Notes: generated by a model not told the origin, from the letters alone. Positions 8,593 to 18,940 are shown, numbered from the stretch's first letter. The stretch is DNA of 64,000 nt from a bacterium (GCA_018822665.1 JAHJJX010000008.1:1-64000), one strand, 5' to 3'. Numbers and translations: made by a program.

Positions 8593-10391
8593 TGTGTGCA
8601 GTTTTTGGGATAATAGGTGCGTATGATGAGGCAAAAGCCAAGCATGCGCTCTCGCTTTTAAGCCATCGGGGACCTGATTATTGCGGCATTACGCAAAAAG
8701 AAAACCTTTTTTTTGCCCACCAGCGCCTAAGCATCCTCGATACACACGAACGCTCCCATCAACCTCTTAGATATAAAAATATTTTACTCTCCTTTAATGG
8801 AGAGATTTATAACTTCAAAGAATTAAAAAAGGAGTTGGATTTTGATTTTAAAACGCAAAGCGACAGCGAAGTCATCATCGCCGCGTACCTGAAATGGGGC
8901 GTAGATTTTGTAAACCATCTCCGCGGAATGTTTGCCATTGCCCTGCTTGAGGGTGAAACACTCTATCTTTTTCGTGATAGACTCGGCAAAAAACCGCTCT
9001 TTTATCTTCACGGCAAAAGTTTTTTTTTCAGCTCCGAAATCAAAGGACTCACTCCCTTTTTGAAAAAACACGCGTTAAACGAGGACGCTCTTATGAGCTA
9101 CTTATCATTTTTGGCTCCGACTCCTCCGCACACTTTTTTTAAGGAGATAAAGAAGCTGGCATGTGGAGAATATCTGACTTTTAAAGACGGGCATGTGGAA
9201 GTTAAAAAATATTTTGATTTGCTTGACACTCAACCAAACAGCATCACGAACAAAGATGAAGCAATCCACTTGCTGCAAAACATATTAACAGAGTCCATCA
9301 ACCTGCGTCTTCAGGCAGATGTTCCAATGGCTTCACTTCTCTCGGGCGGAATTGACAGCGCAACACTCAACTATTATGCGAAAAAAAAAGGTGTGAATCT
9401 TCACACCTACACTCTGGGCTACAAAGAGTTTGCAAAGTATGACGAACGCCAAAATGCAAAAGAGAGTGCCAAGTTTTTAGGGCTAGAAAATACAGAAGTT
9501 GAGATAAACCAAGAGGATTTTATCTCGGCATGTGGAAATGTTTTTGATATGCTTGATGAACCGCTCAACGACCCCGCGGCGATTCCGCTTTATCTGCTTT
9601 TTGGGCAAATCAAAAAAGACGGCTACAAAGTGGTAATGAGCGGAGAAGGAAGCGATGAGCTGTTTTTGGGTTACAGACAGTATTTTGAATATCTTGACAT
9701 TGAAAAAGCATCGAATCTAGCCCATAAAAACTGGCTCAAAAAATACTTCCGTGCAAACTTTTCTATGAACCGCGAATGGGAGTGGTACAAACGGATTTTT
9801 GATGAGACTCTGCTTTTTCGCACCTCGGGAGACAAGTTTACAGACCTTCAAAAAAACAACCTTATGCGCAGAAATGTAAAAGACAACGAATCGTTAAAAT
9901 ATCTCCAACCTTATAGAGACAGATTTGAAAGCTCCGCACATTCTGATGAGAGCATCTGGTACAGCTACATTGACTTAAACCTCTTTCAAGCCGAGCATTT
10001 TTTAACAAAACTTGACCGTGTCAGCATGGCGCACTCCATCGAATCACGCACCCCTTTTTTGGACCATAAGCTGGCATGTGGAATATTCTCCATTGCTCCG
10101 CATTTGCGCTATGAAGAGGGGGTGACAAAATCCCTTTTAAAAGAGATTATGAAAGATAAACTCGATGAAAAAATCTTAAAACGCAAGAAAAAAGGGTTCT
10201 CAAACCCCTACATGGAATACCTCATCAACTCCAAGCAAATCGAACTTATCAAAGAGGTGAATGAGCAAACGGGAATGTTCAAAGCAAAAGAGCTCGACGA
10301 ATATATAGCAACAGCCTCAAGAGGAAGTTTCAAACAGCATGTCTGGGGGCTGTATGTTTTAAGTGCTTGGCTGAAGAAGTGGATGTTGTGA
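8592..10391 (+). CDS. asnB: Asparagine synthase (glutamine-hydrolysing)
   Basis: 599-residue two-domain enzyme. Cys2, exposed after removal of Met1, is the N-terminal glutaminase nucleophile (MCAVFGIIG start), with the RGPD and NGEIYN motifs of class II glutamine amidotransferases. The synthetase half has the PP-loop SGGIDS at 251-256 for ATP. The length fits AsnB-type enzymes; many such proteins make asparagine, others amidate surface polysaccharide or other substrates. The coupled upstream methyltransferase hints at a role beyond bulk asparagine synthesis but does not prove it. Three exact copies and one near-copy of the 11-base repeat sit in this gene, the densest cluster in the window. 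Confidence 0.9.
   Translation: MCAVFGIIGAYDEAKAKHALSLLSHRGPDYCGITQKENLFFAHQRLSILDTHERSHQPLRYKNILLSFNGEIYNFKELKKELDFDFKTQSDSEVIIAAYLKWGVDFVNHLRGMFAIALLEGETLYLFRDRLGKKPLFYLHGKSFFFSSEIKGLTPFLKKHALNEDALMSYLSFLAPTPPHTFFKEIKKLACGEYLTFKDGHVEVKKYFDLLDTQPNSITNKDEAIHLLQNILTESINLRLQADVPMASLLSGGIDSATLNYYAKKKGVNLHTYTLGYKEFAKYDERQNAKESAKFLGLENTEVEINQEDFISACGNVFDMLDEPLNDPAAIPLYLLFGQIKKDGYKVVMSGEGSDELFLGYRQYFEYLDIEKASNLAHKNWLKKYFRANFSMNREWEWYKRIFDETLLFRTSGDKFTDLQKNNLMRRNVKDNESLKYLQPYRDRFESSAHSDESIWYSYIDLNLFQAEHFLTKLDRVSMAHSIESRTPFLDHKLACGIFSIAPHLRYEEGVTKSLLKEIMKDKLDEKILKRKKKGFSNPYMEYLINSKQIELIKEVNEQTGMFKAKELDEYIATASRGSFKQHVWGLYVLSAWLKKWML
9190..9200 (+). repeat. 11-mer, exact copy in asnB (1)
   Basis: Reads as Gly-His-Val-Glu. 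A one-mismatch copy is 32 bases upstream at 9158-9168. Confidence 0.8.
9527..9537 (+). repeat. 11-mer, exact copy in asnB (2)
   Basis: Reads as Ser-Ala-Cys-Gly-Asn. Confidence 0.8.
10073..10083 (+). repeat. 11-mer, exact copy in asnB (3)
   Basis: Reads as Leu-Ala-Cys-Gly-Ile. Confidence 0.8.
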
Positions 10392-10392
10392 T

Positions 10393-11268
10393 TTAAAACT
10401 TTATCGAGATATAAAAACTTAGCTCAAAACTATTGTCATCGCAGAGATAACTGTTTTTTTGATAGATTGCATACGATGGTTTTGTCGTTGTTTCGTATTG
10501 GCTTTTTGGCAACCATTGGTGATATACCCAGTGTATAAATTTAAGCAAATCCCCATCTTTTCCCTTTAAATCAAATTTTGCATAAACTCCCTCTGAGATT
10601 TTAAATTTTGGCAATCTTTCACTCGCAATAATATCTTTTTCATCCGTAACTACGCAGGCCACATATTCACATTCGCTTAGCGGTGTGATGGTCGGATTAT
10701 CGTGAAAAAGTGCTATTTGTTTAAAATTTGTCAGATTATTGTTAAAAACCCAGGTTTGAAGTTTTTGCCAAGTCTGCTTTATTCCCGCGTTGTATCCGTG
10801 ATGTCTTATATAATAACTTTTCATTGCAGCCATTTTCACAATCGTCGGTTGCATATTTTCAAATTCTGCCCTTGATTGCATCGCCTTTGGAGATTGTTCC
10901 AGAATTTTCTGTGAATACTCTTTATATCCTCCCCTTCTCCACTCTTTTGGTGTCATGCAAAAACGCTCTTTAAATGCACGGATAAAAGAGGTTTGAGAAC
11001 TGTAACCGCACAAGTTGGCTACTTCGGTGATTGTTGAATATTGATTTGTTAGAAGCAGATTTGAAGCTTTTTGAAGACGAATGGATTTGATGCTTTCGTA
11101 AATATTTCTTCCAAATACATCTTTAAAGATTCTATGCATGTGGAATTTGCTGACATTTAAATCACTGCTGAGTTCGTTTACATCTATATTCGTATCGATA
11201 TGCGTATAAATATAATACATAATATCATTTGCAATTTGTACTCTTTTTTGCAGTGTTTCTCTTTTCAT
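10393..11268 (-). CDS. AraC-family regulator with GyrI-like effector domain
   Basis: 291 residues. The N-terminal third holds two helix-turn-helix units (DVNELSSDLNVSKFHMHRIF, then ITEVANLCGYSSQTSFIRAF) in the AraC arrangement. From about residue 130 follows a GyrI-like small-molecule-binding domain, as in Rob and SAV2435-type proteins, so it probably responds to a hydrophobic or drug-like ligand. Convergent with asnB (one base between stop codons) and divergent from the pycA-type gene. Targets unknown. A one-mismatch 11-mer lies at 11145-11155. Confidence 0.88.
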   Translation of the reverse strand: MKRETLQKRVQIANDIMYYIYTHIDTNIDVNELSSDLNVSKFHMHRIFKDVFGRNIYESIKSIRLQKASNLLLTNQYSTITEVANLCGYSSQTSFIRAFKERFCMTPKEWRRGGYKEYSQKILEQSPKAMQSRAEFENMQPTIVKMAAMKSYYIRHHGYNAGIKQTWQKLQTWVFNNNLTNFKQIALFHDNPTITPLSECEYVACVVTDEKDIIASERLPKFKISEGVYAKFDLKGKDGDLLKFIHWVYHQWLPKSQYETTTKPSYAIYQKNSYLCDDNSFELSFYISIKF

Positions 11269-11397
11269 ACCTGTAAGTTTAGCAAAAATAAATATCTTTT
11301 ATAGCAATATTAGATAGTTTTATTGGCAATAATAGTGAAGAATTAGTTTTAAAAAAAATATAAAATTTCATCTATAAAATCGAGCAGGAGAGACCCC

Positions 11398-12849
11398 GTG
11401 AAAAAAATATCAAAAGTACTTATTGCAAACAGAGGCGAAATCGCTCTCAGGATTATTAGAGCATGTAAAGAGTTGGACATAAAAAGCGTGGCTATCTTTT
11501 CTGAAGTGGATGTAGAAGGTATCTGGGTGCGAAAAGCGGACGAATGCTACCCTATGATGGGAGATGCCCTTGCTGCCTATCTTGATTATGAGCGTATTAT
11601 TGCCCTTGCAAAAAAAGCCAAATGTGATGCCATTCATCCCGGATACGGATTCTTATCTGAAAATGCGGAATTTGCTCAGGCATGTGAAGATAACGGCATC
11701 ATTTTTATTGGCCCAAAGCCTGCGCATATCGCCCTCTTTGGCGATAAGATGGCTTCAAAAGTTGCAATGAAGGCGATTGGCGTTCCCGTATTGGAAGGAA
11801 CAGACGAACCCATTAGGGACAAAAAAGAGGGAAGCCTCATTGCTTCGCAAATCGGTTTTCCCATTATTATTAAAGCCGCTTTTGGCGGTGGCGGCCGTGG
11901 TATGAGGATTGTCAAGAATGCAAAGCTTTTTGATGAGATGTTTGATTCTGCAACCAATGAAGCTAAAAAATATTTCGGCAAAGGGGATGTATTTATTGAA
12001 AAATATGTAGAAAACCCTCGACATATTGAGGTGCAAATAATTGCTGACAAATATGGCAATGTTCTGCATTTGGGAGACAGAGACTGTTCTATTCAAAGAA
12101 GACACCAAAAAGTTATTGAGATTGCGCCTTCTCCCCGACTTAGCGATGCAGTGAGAAAAGAGCTTTACAGAGTTTCAACAAAAGCGATGTTTAAACTCGG
12201 ATACGAAAGTGTCGGCACGGTTGAATATTTAGTAGATGCAGAGGACAATTTCTACTTTATAGAGATGAATACAAGGGTTCAGGTGGAGCATCCCGTTACT
12301 GAGATAATTTCAGGAATTGACATCATCCAAAGAATGATAGAGATTGCAGAAGGCGATAAACTGAAATTTCTTCAAGAAGATATAAAATTCCGCGGATATG
12401 CGATTGAGTTTAGAATCAACGCTGAAAATCCTCAGAAAAATTTTATGCCGTCTGTCGGAAAAATCACAAACTATATGACACCGGGCGGTCCTGGAGTCAG
12501 AATTGATTCTGCTGCCTATGCAGGCTATACGATTCCCTCCAATTATGATTCGATGATAGGAAAACTTATCGTTTGGGCACTTGACTGGGAAGGTGCCGTA
12601 AAAAAAGCAAAACGTGCTTTGGATGAATTTTATATAGAAGGTTTTCCGACAAATATTCCTCTTCACAGAGAGATAGTAAGAGATAAAGATTTTATAGAAG
12701 GAAATTTGGCTACGAATTATCTAGAGAAAAAATTAGATATTTTTAATCTTCATGCAGTCGATGCCTTGGCCCAAGAGGATAAAAAAATTGCAGGCATAAC
12801 AGTTTTGATTCAAACAATCAATGCAAATAAAATAAAAGCCAGACATTAG
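11398..12849 (+). CDS. pycA: Biotin carboxylase subunit of pyruvate (or acyl-CoA/2-oxoglutarate) carboxylase
   Basis: 483-residue ATP-grasp biotin carboxylase: N-terminal KVLIANRGEIALR, glycine loop FGGGGRGM at 162-169, and EMNTRVQVEH from 289. It carboxylates biotin on a partner carrier using bicarbonate and ATP. It differs from the accC-type gene at 24023 by length and a divergent C-terminus (about residues 445-483), and it is not next to accB; in Campylobacter the second such gene encodes pyruvate carboxylase subunit A. The separate transcarboxylase/carrier subunit is not in the window. GTG start preceded by AGGAG. A 2-oxoglutarate carboxylase subunit is an alternative in autotrophs using the reductive TCA cycle. 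Confidence 0.82.
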   Translation: MKKISKVLIANRGEIALRIIRACKELDIKSVAIFSEVDVEGIWVRKADECYPMMGDALAAYLDYERIIALAKKAKCDAIHPGYGFLSENAEFAQACEDNGIIFIGPKPAHIALFGDKMASKVAMKAIGVPVLEGTDEPIRDKKEGSLIASQIGFPIIIKAAFGGGGRGMRIVKNAKLFDEMFDSATNEAKKYFGKGDVFIEKYVENPRHIEVQIIADKYGNVLHLGDRDCSIQRRHQKVIEIAPSPRLSDAVRKELYRVSTKAMFKLGYESVGTVEYLVDAEDNFYFIEMNTRVQVEHPVTEIISGIDIIQRMIEIAEGDKLKFLQEDIKFRGYAIEFRINAENPQKNFMPSVGKITNYMTPGGPGVRIDSAAYAGYTIPSNYDSMIGKLIVWALDWEGAVKKAKRALDEFYIEGFPTNIPLHREIVRDKDFIEGNLATNYLEKKLDIFNLHAVDALAQEDKKIAGITVLIQTINANKIKARH

Positions 12850-12856
12850 TCTGCTT

Positions 12857-13696
12857 TTAAAAAGCTTCCTTTTGTATAGATTCGTAAGCAATTAAAATCT
12901 TCTTTCGTTCAATGCCCCATCTGTAACCGCTCATTGCACCGCTTTTGGCAATGACTCTGTGGCAGGGGATGAGATAGCCTACATGATTTTTTCCTATGGC
13001 ACTTGCAACTGCGCGGACAGCCTTTGGCTTCTCAAGAAAATTTGCAATATCCTGATAGGTGGCAACAATACCGTTGGGGAGATTTAAAAGTGCTTTCCAG
13101 ACATTTATCTGAAGATTTGTACCCTTTACCAAAAGGTTGTATTTTTTATTTTTAATAAAAATGTTTTCCAAATATTCGTTGGCTTTTTGATTATCGTGAA
13201 GTAAATTTGCATTTTCCCATAGCTCTTGAAATCGCTCAAATATCACTTCTTTATTATTGTCGATAAATCCCAAATAGCAGATTCCCTTATGCGTATACGC
13301 AATCAAGGCTTCTCCAAAAGGGGTTTCCCCGTAACCGTAGATAATCAAAACATCCTTCCCCTTTTCTCGCCACTCTTTTGGAGTAACTCCTATGAGGTTT
13401 ACAAAAAGTTCATGAAGCCTGCTGGAGCTTGAGAGCCCGATGTCAAGACTGCTCTCTAAAATGGATTTGGACTCTTTTATATGCTCTTTTGCATAATTGA
13501 GTGTGACGGAGTGTAAGAATTGTTTAGGGGTGACTCCCACATACTCTTTAAAAACACGAATAAAATGAAACTTGCTCATGCCGATGTTTTTTGCAACCTC
13601 ATCAATGGAGGGCTGCTCTTTAAAATTATTGTCTATGTATTTAATAGCTTTTTCTATCAGTGCGTAATTGCTGGATAACTCTGATATCTCTTTCAT
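12857..13696 (-). CDS. Ada-like AraC regulator fused to methylated-DNA--cysteine methyltransferase
   Basis: 279 residues. Residues about 10-110 form an AraC-type double helix-turn-helix (IDEVAKNIGMSKFHFIRVFK). Residues about 115-275 are an Ogt/AGT domain with the acceptor Cys245 in IPCHRV and the preceding NHVGYLIP stretch. This corresponds to Ada without its N-terminal zinc/phosphotriester domain, so it repairs O6-methylguanine and may also regulate transcription. It ends eight bases from the convergent pycA-type gene. Confidence 0.9.
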   Translation of the reverse strand: MKEISELSSNYALIEKAIKYIDNNFKEQPSIDEVAKNIGMSKFHFIRVFKEYVGVTPKQFLHSVTLNYAKEHIKESKSILESSLDIGLSSSSRLHELFVNLIGVTPKEWREKGKDVLIIYGYGETPFGEALIAYTHKGICYLGFIDNNKEVIFERFQELWENANLLHDNQKANEYLENIFIKNKKYNLLVKGTNLQINVWKALLNLPNGIVATYQDIANFLEKPKAVRAVASAIGKNHVGYLIPCHRVIAKSGAMSGYRWGIERKKILIAYESIQKEAF

Positions 13697-13741
13697 CTAT
13701 TTTCCTCTCACGACAATTATTTTCAAGCAAGCGTATTTGAC

Positions 13742-15004
13742 CTAATACGTTGAATCGGTATATACTACAAAACGATTCGCAAGCGCTTTATTTTCCTCTT
13801 TTATTTTGGCATGAAGCTCTGTATCCTCAATATTGTCAAGCACATCACAAATTTTATTTGCAATATATTCAAACTCAGCTTCCTTCATACCTCTGGCTGT
13901 CAGGGCAGGACTTCCTATTCGGATGCCCGAAGTCACAAAAGGACTTCTTGTCTCACCCGGGACGGTGTTTTTATTTACGGTAATACCCGCATTTCCCAAA
14001 GCGATGTCCGCATCTTTTCCGGAGAAAGGCTTATTTAAAAAAGATACCAAAACCAAATGGTTGTCTGTTCCTCCGCTCACAAGCTCATAGCCTCTGCGCA
14101 TAAGGACTTCTGCAAGAACTTTTGCATTTGCTTTTACCTGTTTTGCATACTCTTTCCAAGAAGGTTTTGCATTTTCGCCGAATGCCACCGCCTTTGCCGC
14201 GATAACGTGCATCAAAGGTCCACCTTGAATACCCGGAAAAATAGCAGAATTTAATTTCTTTGCCATCTCTTCATCATTACACATAATAACACCGCCTCTA
14301 GGACCTCTGAGTGTTTTATGTGTCGTTGTGCTAACAACGTCGGCATGTGGAAACGGGCTTATATGCTCACCCGCAACAACCAAACCTGCAACATGCGCTA
14401 TATCGGCAAACAGGTAGGCACCCACAGCATCTGCTATCTCTCTAAATTTTTTAAAGTCTATCTCTCTTGCGTACGCAGAAGCACCGCAAATAATAATCTT
14501 TGGAAGAACCGCTTTTGCTATGTCCATCACTTTGTCATAGTTAATTCTTCCATCGAGTTCCACGCCATAATAAAATGCCTGATAATTTTTACCCGAAAAA
14601 CTTGGTTTTGAGCCGTGTGTGAGGTGACCGCCGTGTGACAAATCCATACCTAAGATTTTATCACCCGCATTTAAAAGCGCCGCATACACAGCTGCATTTG
14701 CCTGAGAACCTGAATGGGGTTGCACGTTTGCATACTTGCAGCCAAAGAGTTCACATGCTCTGTCTATCGCCAACTGCTCCACTTTGTCCGCTTCTTCACA
14801 TCCACCGTAATATCTTTTGTAAGGATAGCCTTCCGCATATTTGTTCGTAAAAACAGAGCCCATAGCTTGCATAACGGCACGACTCGTAAAGTTTTCACTC
14901 GCAATCATCTCTAAATGATTTGTTTGTCTTTTTAACTCATTCTCAATGATTGAAAATACCTCACTGTCGGCTTCTTGTAAATCTGCATTGGATAAAAAAC
15001 TCAT
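13742..15004 (-). CDS. glyA: Serine hydroxymethyltransferase
   Basis: PLP enzyme that interconverts serine and glycine and charges tetrahydrofolate with one-carbon units. The PLP lysine is Lys230 in [12 protein letters not shown], with the family motif YAEGYPGKRYYGG-like near residue 50 (here [13 protein letters not shown]). I start at the ATG at 15004 ([10 protein letters not shown], preceded by AAAGG); an in-frame ATG 18 codons upstream would add a tail with no family match. 420 residues is the usual length. An exact 11-mer copy lies at 14342-14352. Confidence 0.97.
   Translation of the reverse strand: MSFLSNADLQEADSEVFSIIENELKRQTNHLEMIASENFTSRAVMQAMGSVFTNKYAEGYPYKRYYGGCEEADKVEQLAIDRACELFGCKYANVQPHSGSQANAAVYAALLNAGDKILGMDLSHGGHLTHGSKPSFSGKNYQAFYYGVELDGRINYDKVMDIAKAVLPKIIICGASAYAREIDFKKFREIADAVGAYLFADIAHVAGLVVAGEHISPFPHADVVSTTTHKTLRGPRGGVIMCNDEEMAKKLNSAIFPGIQGGPLMHVIAAKAVAFGENAKPSWKEYAKQVKANAKVLAEVLMRRGYELVSGGTDNHLVLVSFLNKPFSGKDADIALGNAGITVNKNTVPGETRSPFVTSGIRIGSPALTARGMKEAEFEYIANKICDVLDNIEDTELHAKIKEENKALANRFVVYTDSTY
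14342..14352 (+). repeat. 11-mer, exact copy in glyA
   Basis: Reads as Phe-Pro-His-Ala-Asp on the glyA strand. Confidence 0.8.
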
Positions 15005-15076
15005 GAACGAACCTTTGTATAATTTTGCAAAAGTATAACCGAAGTACTTCGCAGACACAATCCAAAAATTGCTAAT

Positions 15077-15610
15077 TTATTTCAAATTTTTTAAACTCGG
15101 CGGCACGAGGTGATTCTTTTTATACTCTTCAAGCTTGTTGCTTGCATCCATTTTTACAACCCACTCTTTTAGGGCATTTCGCTCACCTTTATACTCCATA
15201 AAAGGAACCGACTCCCCGCAGCTAGACTCTACCGCATAGATATGAAACACAAATATATCTCTCACCAAATTTTCATTTTCTTTAAAAAGTTCTAGATACT
15301 CATAAAAATTTTCACTTTTATTTTCTATGACTGTTGCCTTGCAAAAAAGTCTGAGTATCTTTGCTTTGCCTTCGTAGGCATTAAAAACCAGAGTAAATTC
15401 ACCCTCGGCCTGTGCATCTGCATAGGAGCGGTTTCCGCTTCCTGGATAATTCAAAAATACCAAAGTATTTTCATCCAGCACCCTTAGCGTGTCATACCCT
15501 TTTGGTGAAAGATTCACCTCTTTGCCTGAACAACTCGCAAGATAAAATAACTTTTGTTTTTTAATAAACTCTCCATCTGCAGATGTCAAACTTTTATACT
15601 GTTTTCCCAT
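15077..15610 (-). CDS. Pyridoxamine-5'-phosphate-oxidase-like flavin protein
   Basis: 177-residue split-barrel protein of the PNPOx-like superfamily; the stretch from KLFYLASCSGKEVNLSPKGYD to FLNYPGSGNR is characteristic of a widespread subfamily annotated as FMN- or F420-type oxidoreductases of unknown substrate. It is not PdxH, which is longer and has other substrate residues. It lies 72 bases upstream-side of glyA on the same strand, so both PLP-linked genes could share a transcript, but this may be coincidence. Confidence 0.8.
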   Translation of the reverse strand: MGKQYKSLTSADGEFIKKQKLFYLASCSGKEVNLSPKGYDTLRVLDENTLVFLNYPGSGNRSYADAQAEGEFTLVFNAYEGKAKILRLFCKATVIENKSENFYEYLELFKENENLVRDIFVFHIYAVESSCGESVPFMEYKGERNALKEWVVKMDASNKLEEYKKNHLVPPSLKNLK

Positions 15611-15655
15611 TTTGATTCCTCACCTTTGTAAAATAATTGCATTTCAAAACCACCC

Positions 15656-16771
15656 TTAACGAGCGCAGCATCTGCCTTTGTCTTTTTTTGCAAACAATGG
15701 CTTCGCCATAAAATAAAAAATAAATCCCCATAAAACGATACTGCTTAAGAGGGAAATCATTCCTGCATGTTCCTCGCTGTGAAGCAAAGACTGCGGATGG
15801 ATGTCTGCTATGTCAAAGAGATAATCCAAGGCTAATCCAAATACTATGCTACCCGCCGTTATACTTCCCAAATAGATATAAAGCGATTTATTTCCAAGCA
15901 TCTTTTTCACGACTCCGATTGTGACCGTATTTGTAGCCGGTCCCGCACTCAAAAATACAAAAGCAGCCCCCGCACTCACTCCCGACATTATAAGCGCTGC
16001 CGCTATGGGTAAAGAAGCGGTGGCACACACATACATCGGTACGGCAATAGCGATAGCGATAATATAGGAAAGCCAAGAGTATTCAATTAAAATATTACTT
16101 AAATTTTGAGGAATTGCGACAGTGATGAGAGCCCCCAGTATCAAACCCCAAAATAAAGGTTTTGCTATATCGCCAAGAAGGGTGACAAAAGCATATTTGA
16201 GCGCATTTTTTGCAGAAAACTTTTTTTGTACTTTTACTTCATTTTTGCTAGGGCGAAATGACAGATGTTCTTGAAGCGGGGTAGGAGCAGTTAAAGAGCA
16301 ACAACTTTTCTTTTCATTTTCTATCCGACTCATTTTTGGTTTTTCCTCTGCCATCGCTTCTTTGTCAAAAATATTTGTTAAAATTCCTGCAATCATGGCG
16401 ATAATCATAGAAGTAAAAACACGATAAAACGTAAAAATCCAGCCAAACATTCCATAGGTTGCCAGAATGGAATCTACTCCCGTTATCGGTGTGGATATTA
16501 AAAAAGAGAGGGTGGCTCCCTTGCTCGCACCACTTTTTTTGATACTTGTCGCTAAAGGGATAACCCCGCATGAACACACAGGAAGAGGAATGCCAAACAA
16601 AGTCGCTTTGACAACAGACGCTATGCTCTCTTTGCCTAAATGTTTTGTAACAATACTCTGAGGAACCAATTCATGTAAAATCCCTGCAAACACAAGACCA
16701 AAAAGTATGTACGGCGCCATTGCGTTGCTTAAATCAAATAATGCACTCACGAAAGGTGTTAAATATTCCAT
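15656..16771 (-). CDS. SO_0444-type Cu/Zn efflux permease (DUF318/ArsP superfamily)
   Basis: 371-residue membrane permease with two halves, each with the repeated GxxLPVCSCGVIPLA / ASLPIAAALIMSG pattern of this superfamily. The first half has the PVCSCG motif. Two cysteine-rich stretches (SCCSLT in the loop between halves and RCCAR at the very C-terminus) are probable metal ligands. Family members export copper, zinc or organoarsenicals; the paired CC motifs favour the Cu/Zn branch. It stands alone, with 100 bases to the next gene upstream. Confidence 0.82.
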   Translation of the reverse strand: MEYLTPFVSALFDLSNAMAPYILFGLVFAGILHELVPQSIVTKHLGKESIASVVKATLFGIPLPVCSCGVIPLATSIKKSGASKGATLSFLISTPITGVDSILATYGMFGWIFTFYRVFTSMIIAMIAGILTNIFDKEAMAEEKPKMSRIENEKKSCCSLTAPTPLQEHLSFRPSKNEVKVQKKFSAKNALKYAFVTLLGDIAKPLFWGLILGALITVAIPQNLSNILIEYSWLSYIIAIAIAVPMYVCATASLPIAAALIMSGVSAGAAFVFLSAGPATNTVTIGVVKKMLGNKSLYIYLGSITAGSIVFGLALDYLFDIADIHPQSLLHSEEHAGMISLLSSIVLWGFIFYFMAKPLFAKKDKGRCCAR

Positions 16772-16873
16772 ATAAAAAACCGTTCAGTACAGGTATTAAA
16801 CTTTAAACTAATTCGCCTTCTTATAAATTTATCACCACTACGTTTTTTAGCTATCACATTCAATTTCAATTTC

Positions 16874-17641
16874 TTATACCTGCTCTTTTGAAGCTGCTTT
16901 AAAAAACTTACTAAACTCTGTAGGAAACGGGAAAATCAATGTGTTTGTTTTATCGCTTGAGATATCACTCATTGTTTGAAGATAACGCAGTTGTATTCCC
17001 AAATCGTTTTGACTTAGTTTTTTTGCCGCCTCAAGCAGGTTTTCACTCGCTTCTAGTTCACCTTTGGCATTGATTACTTTTGCGCGTCTCTCACGTTCTG
17101 CTTCAGCCTGTTTTGCAATGGCACGAACCATACTTTCATCAAGGTCTATGTGCTTAATTTCCACGTTAGATATTTTTATCCCCCATACATCCGTTCGTTT
17201 ATCTAAAATCTCTTGAATATCGTAATTAAGCCTTTCGCGCTCTGAGAGCATCTCATCAAGCTCATGCCCGCCAAGCACTGAACGAAGTGTCGTTTGTGCC
17301 AATTCACTCGTAGCCGAATGGAAATTCTCAACTTGAATAATTGCCTTTTGCGGATCAATAACACGATAATAAACCACGGCATTTACATGTACGGAAACGT
17401 TATCATGCGAAATTACATCCTGAGTCGGAACATCCAAAACAATAATTCTCAAGTCAACCCTGACCATCTGTTGAATAAAAGGAATAAGTAAAATCAATCC
17501 CGGACCTTTCACTCCCGTAAAACGTCCAAGCGTAAAAACAACGCCACGCTCGTACTCTCGCAAAATCCGGATAGACGATGCCAGCAAAGCAATTACAAAT
17601 ACAGCTACATACATTCCCGTCATTGGTAAATCGAAATACAT
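16874..17641 (-). CDS. Slipin / stomatin-like SPFH-domain membrane protein
   Basis: 255 residues: one N-terminal membrane segment (about 5-22), then the SPFH/band-7 domain (REYERGVVFTLGRF through the VRAIAKQAEAERERRAK coiled coil). Stomatin-like proteins oligomerise at the inner membrane and are processed or assisted by NfeD-type proteases. The gene lies three bases after the nfeD gene, the classic stomatin/NfeD operon. Confidence 0.94.
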   Translation of the reverse strand: MYFDLPMTGMYVAVFVIALLASSIRILREYERGVVFTLGRFTGVKGPGLILLIPFIQQMVRVDLRIIVLDVPTQDVISHDNVSVHVNAVVYYRVIDPQKAIIQVENFHSATSELAQTTLRSVLGGHELDEMLSERERLNYDIQEILDKRTDVWGIKISNVEIKHIDLDESMVRAIAKQAEAERERRAKVINAKGELEASENLLEAAKKLSQNDLGIQLRYLQTMSDISSDKTNTLIFPFPTEFSKFFKAASKEQV

Positions 17642-17644
17642 TGT

Positions 17645-18940
17645 TTACTCCTCAATTGGTTTAACTTTTAAAATAAGGTCAGATAATTCAGTAACACGAA
17701 CGCTCTGAGCGACTGATAATTTACTTTGACTTACGGCATTCCATGTTTCTCCATGACACAAAACTTTATATCCGTTTACGCTAATTTCAAGCACTTTTGC
17801 ATCTGCCCCCACCATCTCTTCAGCGCCGCTCACTATCTTCGCAGAACGTGCGTGCAAAAAGAGCCTCATCAGCAAAATAAAAAAGGCAAGACTCACTATG
17901 CTAAAAGCGATAATAAGGGCCATGGAGATACTGCTGCCAAGAGTGTCCGCATCAAAAAGCAAGATGGAGCCAAAAGCAAAAGCAATTGCCCCTCCAATGC
18001 CAAAAATACCAAACCCTGCTATAAAAACTTCCGCAACCATAAAGGCTATGCCTAAAATAATAAGCAATAATCCAGCATAATTAAACGGTATCATATTTAA
18101 AGCATACAGCGCAACGACTCCCGAAACTGCCCCGATAACACCCGGAAATAAAGCACCTGGGTTCATCAACTCAAAAAATATACCGTAAATACCTATAAGC
18201 AAGAAGATGTAAGCTACATTTGGATTGGTGATGATGAATAAAAAATCGGTTTTCCAATCAGCTTCAAAATTGTGTATTACACTCCCCTTTGTTTTTAACA
18301 CAAGGCTTTTACCGGAGATTTGAACCTTTCTTTCATCAAGCTTGACAAGCAGTTCCTCGATATTATCAGCCATCAAATCAATAACTCCATACTTCAAAGC
18401 GTCTTGAGCAGACAAACTTTTTGCATCATGCACTGCATCTATTGCCCAGGTTACATTGCGTTCATTGAGTTGTGCCAAACTTTTTATATAGGCGATAGCA
18501 TCATTCATCGATTTTTTCTCAAGAGCAGAAAGTACACTCGTGTTTGAATCTGCAATCTTGGGTGTCGGCATCATTTGCACAGGAGTTGCGGCACCAAGAT
18601 TCGTTCCCGGCGCCATGGCCGCAACGTGAGAGGCATAAAGAAGATAGGTGCCCGCACTCGCGGCATGTGCACCTTTTGGAGAAACATAGATGACAACAGG
18701 TATGGAACTGTTTGCAATACCCTGCACCATCTCCCGCATCGACGTAGATAAACCTCCGGGAGTGTCGAGTTCAATGAGTATTATCTGTGCATTTTGATGC
18801 AGAGCTGCCGCTAATCCCTCTTTGAGATACTTACTGCTCGCAGGACCGATGACACCTTTTATTTCTAATTTTAAAATTGTTGAGGCACAAGCAAGAAAAG
18901 GTAGAAATGTCAGCAATAACAAAAGGAGTAAGCGTTTCAT
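17645..18940 (-). CDS. NfeD-family membrane serine protease (ClpP-like domain plus OB fold)
   Basis: About 431 residues from the ATG at 18940. Signal peptide (MKRLLLLLLLTFLPFLACAS), a ClpP-like protease domain with the catalytic serine in HAASAGTYLLY and a lysine in EKKSMNDAI, four or five membrane segments in the middle, and a C-terminal OB-fold NfeD domain. The archaeal homologue cleaves the C-terminus of stomatin; the adjacent slipin gene is the likely partner. An in-frame ATG 12 codons upstream exists but would bury the signal peptide. Confidence 0.92.
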   Translation of the reverse strand: MKRLLLLLLLTFLPFLACASTILKLEIKGVIGPASSKYLKEGLAAALHQNAQIILIELDTPGGLSTSMREMVQGIANSSIPVVIYVSPKGAHAASAGTYLLYASHVAAMAPGTNLGAATPVQMMPTPKIADSNTSVLSALEKKSMNDAIAYIKSLAQLNERNVTWAIDAVHDAKSLSAQDALKYGVIDLMADNIEELLVKLDERKVQISGKSLVLKTKGSVIHNFEADWKTDFLFIITNPNVAYIFLLIGIYGIFFELMNPGALFPGVIGAVSGVVALYALNMIPFNYAGLLLIILGIAFMVAEVFIAGFGIFGIGGAIAFAFGSILLFDADTLGSSISMALIIAFSIVSLAFFILLMRLFLHARSAKIVSGAEEMVGADAKVLEISVNGYKVLCHGETWNAVSQSKLSVAQSVRVTELSDLILKVKPIEE